Both the position numbers and the translations under genes were made by a program. The notes below the pieces were generated by a model. That model did no database searches. It was given only the letters and a program-made list of their open reading frames with translations, and was not told where the DNA came from. From contig NZ_CALIST010000055.1 of the NCBI RefSeq assembly GCF_938041645.1, positions 67,107 through 131,106 of the forward strand: a stretch of 64,000 nt of DNA. Direction: 5' to 3'. The DNA is from an uncultured Campylobacter sp. (GTDB taxonomy: Bacteria; Campylobacterota; Campylobacteria; Campylobacterales; Campylobacteraceae). Shown piece by piece: positions 9,304-18,320 of this stretch (the first letter of the stretch is position 1; each line of letters starts with the position of its first letter).

Positions 9304-10269
9304 ATGTTAATTGATAAATTTGGACGAACGATCGATTATTTGCGCATTTCAGTTACGCAGCGGTGTAATTTCAGATGCAGATATTGCATGCCGAGCACGC
9401 CGTTTAACTGGGTGCCGCGAGAGAATATTTTAAGCTTTGAGGAGATGTTTTTATTCGTCAAGGTCGCGATCGACGGCGGCGTGAAAAAGATCCGTATAAC
9501 CGGCGGCGAACCGCTGGTGCGAAAGGGGATCGAAGATTTTATAAAGATGATTGCGGATTATGCTCCGGACATCGATCTTGCGCTTACTACCAACGGATAT
9601 TATCTCAAAAACTACGCGCGCGCCTTGAAAAATGCGGGGCTAAAGCGCATCAATATGTCGCTTGACTCGCTGCGTCCGGAGCGGGCTAAATTTATAGCTC
9701 AGCGCGGCGTGCTTTATAACGTCTTAGAAGGCCTTGACGCTGCGCTTGAAGCGGGACTAAAAGTCAAGCTAAACACTGTCGCGCTAAAAGGCATCAACGA
9801 CGATGAGCTGATCTATTTGCTGGAATTTGCCCGCGAGAAGGATTGCCAGATTCGCTTCATAGAATTTATGGAAAACACCCATGCCGGCGATCTTACAGGA
9901 TTAAAATCAAACGAAATTTTAGATATTTTAAGGCGTAAATTTATCTTTACCGCTCTGCCAAAATTGCAGAGCTCGCCCGCGTCGCTTTACGCGCTCGGGG
10001 ACGGCTACACCTTCGGCATCATCGATCCGCACAAGCACGATTTTTGCGAGAGCTGCAACCGCATCAGACTAAGCGCCGAGGGGCTTTTGATCCCGTGTCT
10101 TTACTTCGAGGACGCGCTAAGCATCAAAAAGGCGGTCAAAGAGGGCGACATCGCCGCAGCCGCCGAAATTTTGGCTAAAATTTTAGCGAATAAGCCCGAA
10201 AAAAATCGCTGGCAAGCGGACGCTTCGAATGAAATTTCAAGCCGTGCATTTTACGAGACGGGCGGATGA
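9304..10269 (+). CDS. moaA: GTP 3',8-cyclase, molybdenum cofactor synthesis
   Basis: Radical SAM enzyme that makes 3',8-cyclo-GTP, the first step to molybdopterin. The N-terminal [4Fe-4S] motif CNFRCRYC gives Cys21, 25 and 28; the second cluster cysteines are at 248, 251 and 265 ([10 protein letters not shown] then IPC). The TGG-GEP-like [11 protein letters not shown] is present, and the protein ends in GG, as MoaA tails do. ATG 9304 has AAGG upstream and a TATAAT at 9271; the frame is open a few codons further upstream but the N-terminus [16 protein letters not shown] is standard. 321 residues. It overlaps queE by ATGA. Confidence 0.95.
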   Translation: MLIDKFGRTIDYLRISVTQRCNFRCRYCMPSTPFNWVPRENILSFEEMFLFVKVAIDGGVKKIRITGGEPLVRKGIEDFIKMIADYAPDIDLALTTNGYYLKNYARALKNAGLKRINMSLDSLRPERAKFIAQRGVLYNVLEGLDAALEAGLKVKLNTVALKGINDDELIYLLEFAREKDCQIRFIEFMENTHAGDLTGLKSNEILDILRRKFIFTALPKLQSSPASLYALGDGYTFGIIDPHKHDFCESCNRIRLSAEGLLIPCLYFEDALSIKKAVKEGDIAAAAEILAKILANKPEKNRWQADASNEISSRAFYETGG

Positions 10270-11231
10270 GGCTTGTTGAGAGCTTTTTAAGTATCCAAGG
10301 CGAGGGCAAATACGCAGGCAGGCTCGCGTTTTTCTTTCGCTTTGCGGGCTGTAATCTGCGCTGCGAGGGCTTCGGCGGCGAGTGCATTTCGCCAAAGACC
10401 GGCGAGACGCTACGCGGCTGTGATACGATCCGCGCGGTTTTTACAAATCACTTCGAACATGAAGAAATTTTAAATTTAGCGCAGCTTTTGAATAAAATTC
10501 CAAATTTATCCGCTTCATCCTGTTCTGCACCTGCACGCTCTATGCCGGGCTTTTGCGCCGCCGAGCCTTTTTCTGAAAGCGATACTTTAAATTCCGCCGC
10601 CGCGCAAAAGCTTCCCCGTCCAAACGATAGCACAGAAAAATCTTTAAATTTAACGAGCAAAAATTCTTTAAATTCCGCGGTGCAGAATTCTTCAAATTTA
10701 AAGCCGCAAAGCTCAGCCTCACCGCAGAGTGCTAAGCTTCACCAAAAGCCGATCGTCGTTATCACCGGCGGCGAGCCGATGTTGCATCACAAAGAGGCGC
10801 TATTTTACGAGTTCGTCTGCGAGCTGCTTGCGCGCGGACACGCAGTGCACTTCGAAACCAACGGTACGATTTTCGTGGATTTTGAAAAATTTCCCGCTTA
10901 CAAAAGCTGCGTTTTTGCGATCTCGCCTAAGCTCTCAAACTCCGCCGAGCCGCGCGAACGCAGGTTAAACTTCGCCGCGCTACGAAATTTAAAGCAAAAC
11001 GCAAAGGATAGCTTTTATAAGTTCGTCATCTCGCCCGAGTTTGACGCGCAGCCCGAGATCATAGAAATTTTAGCGGCGTGCGAGAGCGAGGTTTATTGCA
11101 TGCCGCGCGGCGCAGATCGTCGCGAGCTGGAAAGCGGCGCGCAATTTTGCGTGGATTTTTGCTTAAAAAACGGCTATAATTACTCCGATCGCCTGCACAT
11201 TAGAATTTGGGGCGAGAAGGACGGGGTATGA
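10266..11231 (+). CDS. queE: 7-carboxy-7-deazaguanine synthase with an ~80-residue low-complexity insert
   Basis: Radical SAM enzyme of queuosine synthesis converting 6-carboxytetrahydropterin to 7-carboxy-7-deazaguanine. [10 protein letters not shown] at the start and the cluster cysteines 29, 33 and 40 fit Que[11 protein letters not shown] carries the GGEP motif at 168-171; SPKLSNSA and the CMPRG segment follow. Between the cluster and GGEP, residues ~75-158 (bases ~10488-10738) form a Ser/Asn/Ala-rich stretch not expected in the family, encoded by DNA full of AAATTT and AAATTC words. Overlaps moaA and queD by four bases at each end. The enzyme core is intact, so activity is likely. Confidence 0.92.
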   Translation: MRLVESFLSIQGEGKYAGRLAFFFRFAGCNLRCEGFGGECISPKTGETLRGCDTIRAVFTNHFEHEEILNLAQLLNKIPNLSASSCSAPARSMPGFCAAEPFSESDTLNSAAAQKLPRPNDSTEKSLNLTSKNSLNSAVQNSSNLKPQSSASPQSAKLHQKPIVVITGGEPMLHHKEALFYEFVCELLARGHAVHFETNGTIFVDFEKFPAYKSCVFAISPKLSNSAEPRERRLNFAALRNLKQNAKDSFYKFVISPEFDAQPEIIEILAACESEVYCMPRGADRRELESGAQFCVDFCLKNGYNYSDRLHIRIWGEKDGV

Positions 11232-11809
11232 CAATTAGGAAATTATACGAATTCGAAAACGCTCACATCGTGCGCCTGTGCGGCTCGAAGCGGTGCCGCA
11301 CGAGCATCCACGGCCACTCCTACAGATGCGAAATTTTACTTAGCTCAAATTTTTTGGATGAAGCGGGGATGGTTTATGACTTCGGCTACATGAAGCTCGG
11401 TATCCGCGAGCTTATCGATAGTTTCGATCACGCCACGACGATCTATGCGCGCGATGATGCGAGCTATATCGCGGATCTTAAAAAACACAGCGCGCGCTGG
11501 GTACAGATACCGCTAAATCCGAGCGCGGAGCAGTTTTGTAGAATTTTTTTCGTCCTAATTGACCGACTTTTGAGCCTGACTCAGATGCAAAACGGCGAGC
11601 GCGAAGTAAAGCTTCACAGCGTCATCGTGCACGAAACGGCCACCGGCTACGCGCAGTGCTTCCGCGAGGACGCCTACAATGCGCAGATGGGCGAGATCGC
11701 GCTGGATGAGATAGAATTCTCGCCCGCCGTGCGCGAGGAGTGGAGGCAGCCGGAGCTTTGGCAAAAGCTTCTACGCGGTGAAAAAATCATCTATCCAAAG
11801 GACTGCTGA
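11228..11809 (+). CDS. queD: 6-carboxy-5,6,7,8-tetrahydropterin synthase
   Basis: Makes the substrate of QueE from 7,8-dihydroneopterin triphosphate; queuosine pathway. The zinc-binding histidines are in FENAHIV and IHGHSYRC, and CGSKRC supplies the catalytic cysteine region; FDHATTIY and VHETATGYAQC resemble the remaining active-site segments. I start at ATG 11228, which overlaps the queE stop as ATGA (193 residues). The tight moaA-queE-queD overlap is also the order I recall for C. jejuni, so this operon is conserved in the genus. Confidence 0.93.
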   Translation: MTIRKLYEFENAHIVRLCGSKRCRTSIHGHSYRCEILLSSNFLDEAGMVYDFGYMKLGIRELIDSFDHATTIYARDDASYIADLKKHSARWVQIPLNPSAEQFCRIFFVLIDRLLSLTQMQNGEREVKLHSVIVHETATGYAQCFREDAYNAQMGEIALDEIEFSPAVREEWRQPELWQKLLRGEKIIYPKDC

Positions 11810-12030
11810 TGAGAAATTTCTTTAAATTTGGCGCGGGGCTCGTTCGCATTTTTGCCGCGTGCGCGATCTTTGCCTGCGCGCTTGCCTTGGGCGGTTGCGA
11901 CGATGAGAAAAAGGATACCTTGCAAAAGCCGCCGGTAGATAGCGAGGTGCCGAAGGACGTGCCTATCGCGCCTAGCGAGCCTAAAGTCGATATAAATGCC
12001 GATATGCCGCCGCTTCCGGTGACCGAATAG
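11809..12030 (+). CDS. small lipoprotein, unknown function
   Basis: 73 residues. An N-terminal hydrophobic stretch (FAACAIFACALALGGC) ends in a lipobox LGGC, with the lipidated cysteine near residue 30, followed by a short acidic, proline-rich tail (VDSEVPKDVPIAPSEPKVD). It overlaps the queD stop by one base and is probably cotranscribed. Exported, lipid-anchored and probably disordered. No family is recognised. Confidence 0.72.
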   Translation: MRNFFKFGAGLVRIFAACAIFACALALGGCDDEKKDTLQKPPVDSEVPKDVPIAPSEPKVDINADMPPLPVTE

Positions 12031-12407
12031 GACGGAGCGTTGAAAAATCGGCGGCTAAATTTGAAAATTTTTAAAATTTGCGTGGTTCGTATGCGACGTG
12101 CAAGTGCGATTTTGGCGTCATTTTTGCCCGTGCGATCTGCGCAAAGAAATTTTAAATTTTATAAAGCCCTAATTGCGAAATTTTATTCTTGGCGCGAGAG
12201 ATACGGCGCAAAACCGAGGTTGAGAGCGCGCGCGGTAAATTTTGGCGCAATAAATAGCAGCGGCAGCTTTGAAAGGTTTTTAAAATTTCAAAGGCGCGGA
12301 ACAGGTCTGTTTTATCTCGCGCCGAAAAAATTTGCGTCTAAATTTAATCGTTTCGGCTCTAGCCGCGCAAAATTTTATCCTGCAAATTTAACCCTCTGGC
12401 GGAAGTG
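12031..12407 (+). repeat. AAATTT-repeat-rich gap with a doubtful 122-codon ORF
   Basis: Between the small lipoprotein and the next membrane protein lies a stretch with a dozen AAATTT/AAAATTT words separated by GC-rich spacers. A TTG-initiated frame, 12040-12408, is open throughout; its product is basic and repeats Lys-Phe, Asn-Phe and Lys-Phe-Tyr because the hexamers fall mostly in one frame. No ribosome binding site or homology is apparent. I read it as repeat DNA whose unit spacing preserves frame, not a proven gene. Confidence 0.6.
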
Positions 12408-12890
12408 ATGGATTATCTGTATCAAAGCGCCCTGGGCTTTCATAAATTTTTCGCGTTAGCTGCGGCGATTTTAACGATAATTTATCTGATTTTTACCCAG
12501 CTTAAGATCGATGCGGCGGCAGAATTTTGCTCGCGCGGTAAGGCTTTAAATTCCGCCGTCTCCGCGCCGCAAGCTGAAAATTTAAAGCAAAAGAGCAGAT
12601 CTGGGCTTAGATTTCTTAGGCGCATCAGGCTGTTTTTGCCGATATATTATGCGACTCTCGCGGCGCTGATAATCAGTGGAAGCGTGATGTTACCGGTGTT
12701 GTGCTTTGATCTGAGCTTTAGAATTTACTTCATGGCGGTCGGATCGCTAGCGATGATCGCGCTTAGCGCGGTATCGTACAAACGGCTGAAAATAGCGTAT
12801 CTAAGCCAAAGCTTTGCGCCGTATCAGCGCAAAATGCGGGTGATTTTGGGGCTAAACTTAGCGATAATTTTGATAGCGAGTGTTATTTGA
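12408..12890 (+). CDS. conserved four-helix membrane protein with a short repeat-derived insert
   Basis: 160 residues from ATG 12408. Hydrophobic helices lie near residues 10-30, 66-88, 96-116 and 138-158. A hydrophilic stretch at about 36-65 (bases ~12511-12603, including KALNSAVSAPQAENLKQK) is encoded by DNA with AATTTT, TTTAAATTCC and AAAATTTAAA words and looks inserted between helices 1 and 2. Position just before rsmE suggests an orthologue of an uncharacterised integral membrane protein next to rsmE in other campylobacters; this is recalled order, not a search result. Function unknown. The start overlaps an upstream GTG and there is only a weak ribosome binding site. Confidence 0.72.
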   Translation: MDYLYQSALGFHKFFALAAAILTIIYLIFTQLKIDAAAEFCSRGKALNSAVSAPQAENLKQKSRSGLRFLRRIRLFLPIYYATLAALIISGSVMLPVLCFDLSFRIYFMAVGSLAMIALSAVSYKRLKIAYLSQSFAPYQRKMRVILGLNLAIILIASVI

Positions 12891-13546
12891 TGGTATATTT
12901 TTACGATAAGCTTGCAGGCGAACAGAGCCTGATTTTGCAGAATGATCAGTTTTTGCACCTAAAGGCCAGACGAGCAAGGGCGGGCGAGCGCATAGACGTG
13001 CGAAATCTTGAGGACGGGGCGAGTTATCTATATGAGATCGCCGAAATTTCGCGCAAAGGCGCGGCTTTGAATTTAGTTTTTAAAAGCTCCGTTTTTACGC
13101 CGAGCCACGATTTTTGCGTCGCTTGGGCGGTCGTCGAGAGTGCCGTGATCGAAAAGAGCCTGCCTGCGCTAAACGAGATGGGCGTCGGGCGGCTTGTTTT
13201 GGTCTATGCTGATCTGTCGCAGAAAAATGTGCGGCTCGATCTGCAGAGGATGGAGCGGATTTTGATCAATTCGTCGCAGCAATGCGGGCGAAATTCCATC
13301 ATGCAGATCGAGGTTTTGGGCGGCTCGGACGAGCTGGCGCAAAGATATGAAAACGTAAGCCTGATCGATTTTGGCGGCAAGAACATCGACATTTTCGGCG
13401 GCGATGAGATCGCGTTCGTCGGCCCCGAAGGCGGATTTTCGCCGCGCGAAAGGGAGAAATTCAAAAACGCCTATGCGCTTAATAGCCCTTATATTTTGCG
13501 CTCAAACACCGCGCTGATCGCAACTTGCGCGAAGCTGATGTTTTAA
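12890..13546 (+). CDS. rsmE: 16S rRNA (uracil1498-N3)-methyltransferase
   Basis: SPOUT-class methyltransferase acting on U1498 of 16S rRNA. The N-terminal MVYFYDKLAGEQSLIL is the PUA-like region, RRARAGERIDVRNL is typical, and the knotted C-terminal half has FVGPEGGFSPRE followed by LRSNTALIA, the SAM-binding hallmarks. 218 residues. ATG 12890 overlaps the preceding stop (TGATG). The neighbouring rpmE, rsmI and rlmB also serve ribosome synthesis. Confidence 0.94.
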   Translation: MVYFYDKLAGEQSLILQNDQFLHLKARRARAGERIDVRNLEDGASYLYEIAEISRKGAALNLVFKSSVFTPSHDFCVAWAVVESAVIEKSLPALNEMGVGRLVLVYADLSQKNVRLDLQRMERILINSSQQCGRNSIMQIEVLGGSDELAQRYENVSLIDFGGKNIDIFGGDEIAFVGPEGGFSPREREKFKNAYALNSPYILRSNTALIATCAKLMF

Positions 13547-13883
13547 ACGCTCGGCAAATTTTAAAATTTAAAAAGTCGTACGCTTTAAATTTTGGAATTT
13601 AAAATTTCGCCTGCGCGACCTTCGTGTTTTATCGTGGCTTAACGCGCGGCGCGTATTCGCCGCAGCATATCTTCGCGCGCTGTGCTTGCACGCATAGCAG
13701 GCTGCGACAAATCAAAATTTTACCCGCAAAGCGGGCTAAATTTTAAAATTTCGCGTCCAAAAAAGCTTATTCAAAAAGAAAATCCGCGCTTTGTCGAGAG
13801 TTTTTTAAAACCCTTTGAATTTGCTTTTTAGATAAAAAAGTTGTATAATCGCAACCTTTTAAAATCATCAAAAAGGATCAAAA
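13547..13883. other. intergenic repeat-rich region upstream of rpmE
   Basis: 337 bases. It holds several AAATTTTAAAATTT-type words and a hairpin with CCCGC-AAA-GCGGG at about 13727-13739 flanked by AAATTTT on both sides, which could end rsmE transcription. The rpmE promoter lies near its end. No credible coding sequence seen. Confidence 0.7.
13844..13849 (+). promoter_or_regulatory. -10 box for rpmE
   Basis: TATAAT preceded by a T/A-rich run, 35 bases before the rpmE ATG, which has AAAGGA in front of it. Confidence 0.65.
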
Positions 13884-14084
13884 ATGAAAAAAGATATCCA
13901 TCCAAACTTTGTCGAAACGACCGTTACCTGCGCTTGCGGAAACACTTTTAAAACGCGCTCGAACAAGCCTGAGATCCGCGTCGATATCTGCTCCAACTGC
14001 CATCCGTTTTTCACTGGCAGCGAGAAGATCGTAGATAGCGCGGGTCGCGTCGAGAAATTTAAGCAAAAATATGGAATGAAATAG
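13884..14084 (+). CDS. rpmE: 50S ribosomal protein bL31
   Basis: 66 residues, normal length. MKKDIHPNF opens the protein. The CACGN and CSNCHPF pairs supply the cysteines of the zinc-binding form of L31; this form can serve as a zinc store and is replaced by a zinc-free paralogue under zinc limitation in some bacteria. AAAGGA lies upstream of the ATG. rsmI begins with the base after its stop. Confidence 0.96.
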   Translation: MKKDIHPNFVETTVTCACGNTFKTRSNKPEIRVDICSNCHPFFTGSEKIVDSAGRVEKFKQKYGMK

Positions 14085-14900
14085 TTGCTATATCTCATTC
14101 CTACGCCGATAGGAAATCTAAGCGATATCTCGAGCCGCGCGCTTGAGGTATTGCAAAGCTGCGAAATCCTAATCTGCGAGGATACGAGGGTTTCAAAAAA
14201 ACTTCTAAACTTATTATCCGATAAATTTCAAATTTCATTTAAAATTTCACAGTTTTACTCGCTGCACACGCACAACGAAGCGGAGTTTTTCGCAGGCTTT
14301 GATGCGGCGCTTCTGCGCGAAAAGGTTTGCGCATACGTAAGCGACGCCGGCATGCCCTGCATCAGCGATCCGGGAATTGCGCTCGTAAAATTTGCGCAAC
14401 GAAGCGGCGCGCCTTACGAGGTGCTTAGCGGCGCAAACGCTCTGCTGCTCGCAGCCGCCGCAAGCGGACTAGTGGAGAAAGAATTTAGCTTTTTAGGCTT
14501 TTTGAATAATGACGGCGCGCAGCGCAAAGCCCAGATCCTAAATTTAATGCAAAGCCCCTATCCGTGCGTGCTCTATGAATCTCCAAAGCGCGTGATAAAG
14601 CTAATTGAGCAGATCGCGGGGATCGACGCGCAGCGCAAAATTTTTGCGATCAAAGAAGCTACCAAAAAATTTGAAACCAAATTTTTTGGTAGCGCCGCAG
14701 AGGTTTTGCTGAGCTTAAACGGCGCAAATTTAAACGGCGAATGGTGTGTCGTGATTGACGGCGCAGGCGAAAAGAGCTTTGAAAAAATCACGCAGGAAGA
14801 TATTCTGTCGCTTGAGATTGCGCCGAAAATAAAAGCAAAACTACTCTCAAAAATCAGCGGCGAACCCGCCAAAGAAATATATAAAAATTTGATACGCTAA
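14085..14900 (+). CDS. rsmI: 16S rRNA (cytidine1402-2'-O)-methyltransferase
   Basis: Methylates the ribose of C1402 in the ribosomal decoding centre. LYLIPTPIGNLSDISSRALEVL, CEDTRVSKKLL, SDAGMPCISDPG and ALLLAAAASGL are characteristic of this tetrapyrrole-methylase-fold enzyme. It starts with TTG immediately after the rpmE stop, the only start that keeps the conserved N-terminus. 271 residues. A short perfect repeat in ACCAAAAAATTTGAAACCAAATTTTTTGGT (described, not quoted in full; bases 14661-14690) lies within the gene and codes KKFETKFFG. Confidence 0.94.
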   Translation: MLYLIPTPIGNLSDISSRALEVLQSCEILICEDTRVSKKLLNLLSDKFQISFKISQFYSLHTHNEAEFFAGFDAALLREKVCAYVSDAGMPCISDPGIALVKFAQRSGAPYEVLSGANALLLAAAASGLVEKEFSFLGFLNNDGAQRKAQILNLMQSPYPCVLYESPKRVIKLIEQIAGIDAQRKIFAIKEATKKFETKFFGSAAEVLLSLNGANLNGEWCVVIDGAGEKSFEKITQEDILSLEIAPKIKAKLLSKISGEPAKEIYKNLIR

Positions 14901-14935
14901 GTCATATTTTAACCGTTTTTCGCTAAAATCCCAAA

Positions 14936-15637
14936 ATGATTATTTACGGCAAGCAGCTGTTTTTGCATCTTTTAAACCGGCATCCGCAGAAATTTATCCG
15001 CATCATCCTTGCCAAGGAGTGCGAGAAAGAAATTTTTAAAAAGATTGCCGCTACCGGTGTAAAGATCGAGCGCGCCGATGCGAAAAAAGCTCAAGCCCTC
15101 GCTCGCGGCGGCAACCATCAAGGCTTCTTGGCCGAGGTGGAGGAGTTTAGCTTCGGCGATCTTGCTAGCGTCAAAGACGATAAATTCGTGCCGATCCTTT
15201 ATGGGCTTACCGATGTCGGGAATATCGGCGCGATAATGCGCAGCGCCTATGCTTTGGGCACGGACAGCGTGATCGTCGTCGCAAATAATCTAAATATGGC
15301 GGGCGTAGTGCGCGCAAGCTCGGGCGCGGCGTATGAGCTAAACGTCGTTAAGGTCGCAGACGGGCTTAGCGTGATAAACGAGCTTAAACAAAGCGGCTTT
15401 GAAATTTACGCCGCGAGTGCGGACGGGACGAACTTTAAGGAGTTAAAGCTCGGCGCGAAAAACGCACTCGTAATGGGGAACGAAGAAGAGGGGATACCTG
15501 CTAGGACGCTTAAAAAATGCGACCGCGCGGTATCAATAAAGATGCGCGAAGGCTGGGACTCGCTTAACGTAAGTGCGGCATTTGCGATACTGTGCGATGG
15601 AATTTTAAATGGAAGAAATAAAAGAGAAGTTAAATAA
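14936..15637 (+). CDS. rlmB: TrmH-family rRNA 2'-O-methyltransferase, probably 23S Gm2251
   Basis: SPOUT methyltransferase with the three TrmH motifs: YGLTDVGNIGAIMRSAYALG near residue 98, VMGNEEEGIPARTL near 180, and VSIKMREGWDSLNVSAAFAI near the end. An N-terminal substrate-binding segment (IIYGKQLFLHLLNRHPQK) fits RlmB. 233 residues. A possible -10 (TAAAAT, 14924-14929) lies just before ATG 14936, so it may also have its own promoter. It overlaps the next gene by 29 bases. Confidence 0.88.
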   Translation: MIIYGKQLFLHLLNRHPQKFIRIILAKECEKEIFKKIAATGVKIERADAKKAQALARGGNHQGFLAEVEEFSFGDLASVKDDKFVPILYGLTDVGNIGAIMRSAYALGTDSVIVVANNLNMAGVVRASSGAAYELNVVKVADGLSVINELKQSGFEIYAASADGTNFKELKLGAKNALVMGNEEEGIPARTLKKCDRAVSIKMREGWDSLNVSAAFAILCDGILNGRNKREVK

Positions 15638-16628
15638 TACGGACGAGCAGGCGGAACAAACCGAGAAGCTGGAGCAAACACAGCAGCCAGAAAATAGCGA
15701 TCTAGATAAATTAAAATCTATGGATCTGATCGAGATAGCGCGCACGACGCGCATCGACGCGCAAAATTTAGAATACATCATCAACAAAGACTTCGAGAAG
15801 CTAGCAAATTTTAATGTTAGGGGCTACATTAAAATTTTAGAGCGCGAGTTCGGGCTGGATCTGTCGGACTGGATAAGCGAGTTCGAGATCGCAAAAGAGG
15901 GCTTTGTGCCCGTTAAAAAGGCCAAAGTCGAGCAGGTCTATGGTCAAAGGGTCAGCCCTAATAAAAGCGGCAGCGGTTGGCTTTTATGGCTGCTTGCAAT
16001 GGTATTAATCATAGGCACAATCTTTTATTTCGGACTTTATAAAAGCTTCGGCGAATTTTTGGGCTCGCTTTTATGGGAACAAAACAAAACCACCTACTCG
16101 GACGCTCCAATCGTAAATAACACTCAAAAAAAGCTTGAAAATATCGGTATCGACGTCGTTTCGCACAACACTACAGATGAAAAATTCGCACTAAAATCGG
16201 ATATCAATGCAGAAGCTGCTGCGGATGAAAATTTAAGCTCGCTAAACGCGCTGGATCGCTCTATCAGGATCGAGCGCGCGAGTGCCAAAACGGAGGAAAA
16301 TTCCACCGACGAAAACGCCACGCAAAGCGCACCTGCGCCCAGCAAAGATATCGTGCTTAATCCACGCGGCAAGATGTGGATCGGGATCATTGATCTAAAA
16401 AGCGGCAAGAAGCGCGAGATGGTCATCAATACCCCTTACGTCGTCGCTTCGCAAGGAGACGAGGATCTGCTCATCGCCACCGGGCACGGAATGTTTGAGG
16501 TCGGCAAGGCGGACGGCAATGTGAGCTTCAACGAAAAAAACACTCAAAAGCTCCGCGTCAAAGACGGCAACGTCACTAAAATTTCAACCGATGAGTTTCA
16601 GCGCCTAAACAAAGGCAAGAAGTGGTAA
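15609..16628 (+). CDS. RodZ-like HTH membrane protein
   Basis: 339 residues. After an acidic, Gln/Glu-rich N-terminus, residues ~35-85 (DLIEIARTTRIDAQNLEYII then FNVRGYIKILEREFGLDL) match the helix-turn-helix fold found at the N-terminus of RodZ-type proteins. A single membrane helix lies near 118-138 (WLLWLLAMVLIIGTIFYFGLY). After a low-complexity linker, the C-terminal ~90 residues (LNPRGKMWIGIIDLKSGKKREMVI...) probably form a periplasmic beta domain. In other bacteria RodZ links MreB filaments to the envelope; assignment to that role here is inference. It overlaps rlmB by 29 bases. Confidence 0.72.
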   Translation: MEEIKEKLNNTDEQAEQTEKLEQTQQPENSDLDKLKSMDLIEIARTTRIDAQNLEYIINKDFEKLANFNVRGYIKILEREFGLDLSDWISEFEIAKEGFVPVKKAKVEQVYGQRVSPNKSGSGWLLWLLAMVLIIGTIFYFGLYKSFGEFLGSLLWEQNKTTYSDAPIVNNTQKKLENIGIDVVSHNTTDEKFALKSDINAEAAADENLSSLNALDRSIRIERASAKTEENSTDENATQSAPAPSKDIVLNPRGKMWIGIIDLKSGKKREMVINTPYVVASQGDEDLLIATGHGMFEVGKADGNVSFNEKNTQKLRVKDGNVTKISTDEFQRLNKGKKW

Positions 16629-17114
16629 AGTCTCCGCTCTCGTGCGCGGTTTTTTGCTCGTAGAATTTTGCCGCAGAGGACAGAGGGTAAAATTTCAGCT
16701 CGCTGTGGTGCGCAGTTTAAATTTAAACCCGCGAGCGTAAATTTAAAGGTTCGAACTGCGCCGCATTGGATAAAATTTCAAGCGTTGCGGCCGCTTGCGG
16801 TAGCGCGGTAAATTTAAAGGGCATCGTTCGAGGCGCGGCGTAAAAACGGCAGCTTTGATCGTTATTGTTTTGATCGGATGTAAATTTAAGTGTCGCAGCA
16901 AAGTGTCGACGCGCTAAATTTAAACGATCAATGTCTCGGCGATTTTTTAAATTTTAGCGAGGCAAGGGTTTTAAACGCCTTAGCGGTATAAAAGCGCCGC
17001 CGCATTGCCACTAAGGCTTGAAATTTAGCTTTCGCGCGGCACGAGCAGATCGCGGCGTTAAAGCGCAAAATTTTAAATAAAGCTTGAAAATTACTTTAAG
17101 ATAAGAGGTTTAGG
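16629..17114. other. intergenic AAATTT-repeat region
   Basis: 486 bases with at least a dozen A/T hexamers (AAATTT, TAAATTTAAA) separated by GC-rich spacers, several in inverted pairs. No credible gene is seen. The upstream signals for the aminotransferase gene must lie at its right end, where AAGATAAGAGG precedes the ATG. Confidence 0.7.
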
Positions 17115-18320
17115 ATGTTTGACGAAATCCGTTTTTCAAAAATCGAGCGTTTGCCCAATTACGTTTTTGCCGAGGTTAACGCCATAAAAATGGCGGCGCG
17201 CAGGGCCGGCGAGGATATAATCGATTTTTCGATGGGTAATCCCGACGGCAGGACGCCGCAGCATATAATCGACAAGCTTTGCGAAAGCGCGCAAAAGGAC
17301 AAGACCCACGGCTACTCCGTAAGCCAGGGCATCTACAAGCTGCGACTTGCGTGCGCGAATTGGTACAAGCGCAAATACGGCGTGATCTTGGATCCAGAAA
17401 GTGAGATCGTCGCCGTGATGGGCTCAAAAGAGGGCTTCGTGCATCTAACTAGCGCGATCATAAATCCGGGCGATGTCGCGGTAGTGCCCGATCCTGCGTA
17501 TCCGATCCACACTCAAGCCTTCATCATCGCGGGCGGTAACGTCGTTAAAATCCCGCTTGCCTATGATGAGAATTTAAATTTTAATGAAAATAAATTTTTC
17601 ATCGATCTACAAAGAACTTTCGACGAGAGCATTCCGCGCCCAAAATACGTCGTCGTAAATTTCCCGCACAACCCTACCACTGTCGTCGTGCAAAAGAGCT
17701 TCTACGAGCGGCTCGTGGCGATGGCGCGACAGGAGCGGTTTTATATCATCAGCGATATCGCTTACGCAGAGATCGCTTTTGACGATTACAAAACACCGTC
17801 CATTTTTGAGGTTCAGGGTGCGAAGGACGTCGCAGTCGAGGCGTACACGCTTTCTAAAAGCTACAATATGGCGGGCTGGCGCGTGGGTTTTGTTGGCGGT
17901 AACAAAAAGCTAGTCGCCGCGCTTAAAAAGATCAAATCTTGGTTTGATTACGGTATGTTTACGCCGATCCAAGTAGCCGCCACGATCGCGCTGGACGGGC
18001 CGCAAGAGTGCGTAGAGGAGATCCGCGCGAGCTATGAGAAGCGTAGGAATTTTTTGATCGACGCTTTTGCGGACGCGGGCTGGCAGATCGCAAAACCTAG
18101 CGCGTCGATGTTTGCGTGGGCGAAATTGCCGCCAGCGGCGGCTCATCTAAGGAGCATGGAGTTTTCCAAGCAGCTTCTTACTAAGGCGTGCGTCGCCGTA
18201 AGCCCGGGCGTTGGCTTTGGCGCGGCGGGAGACGATTATGTGCGGATCGCCTTTATCGAAAACGAAAACAGGACCCGTCAGGCCGCTAGAAATATAAAAA
18301 AATATTTGAAAGAGATCTGA
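17115..18320 (+). CDS. class I/II PLP aminotransferase (AlaC/aspartate-type)
   Basis: 401 residues. NVxAINxxK-type N-terminus, then SMGNPDGRTP, the YSVSQGIYKLR segment, NFPHNPTTVV, and the PLP lysine Lys248 in TLSKSYNMAGWRVGF, with a final arginine in YVRIAFIENENR. These place it in fold type I close to alanine (AlaC) or LL-diaminopimelate aminotransferases. Substrate cannot be told by eye. It overlaps hom by one base, suggesting a role in aspartate-family or alanine metabolism. Confidence 0.88.
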   Translation: MFDEIRFSKIERLPNYVFAEVNAIKMAARRAGEDIIDFSMGNPDGRTPQHIIDKLCESAQKDKTHGYSVSQGIYKLRLACANWYKRKYGVILDPESEIVAVMGSKEGFVHLTSAIINPGDVAVVPDPAYPIHTQAFIIAGGNVVKIPLAYDENLNFNENKFFIDLQRTFDESIPRPKYVVVNFPHNPTTVVVQKSFYERLVAMARQERFYIISDIAYAEIAFDDYKTPSIFEVQGAKDVAVEAYTLSKSYNMAGWRVGFVGGNKKLVAALKKIKSWFDYGMFTPIQVAATIALDGPQECVEEIRASYEKRRNFLIDAFADAGWQIAKPSASMFAWAKLPPAAAHLRSMEFSKQLLTKACVAVSPGVGFGAAGDDYVRIAFIENENRTRQAARNIKKYLKEI

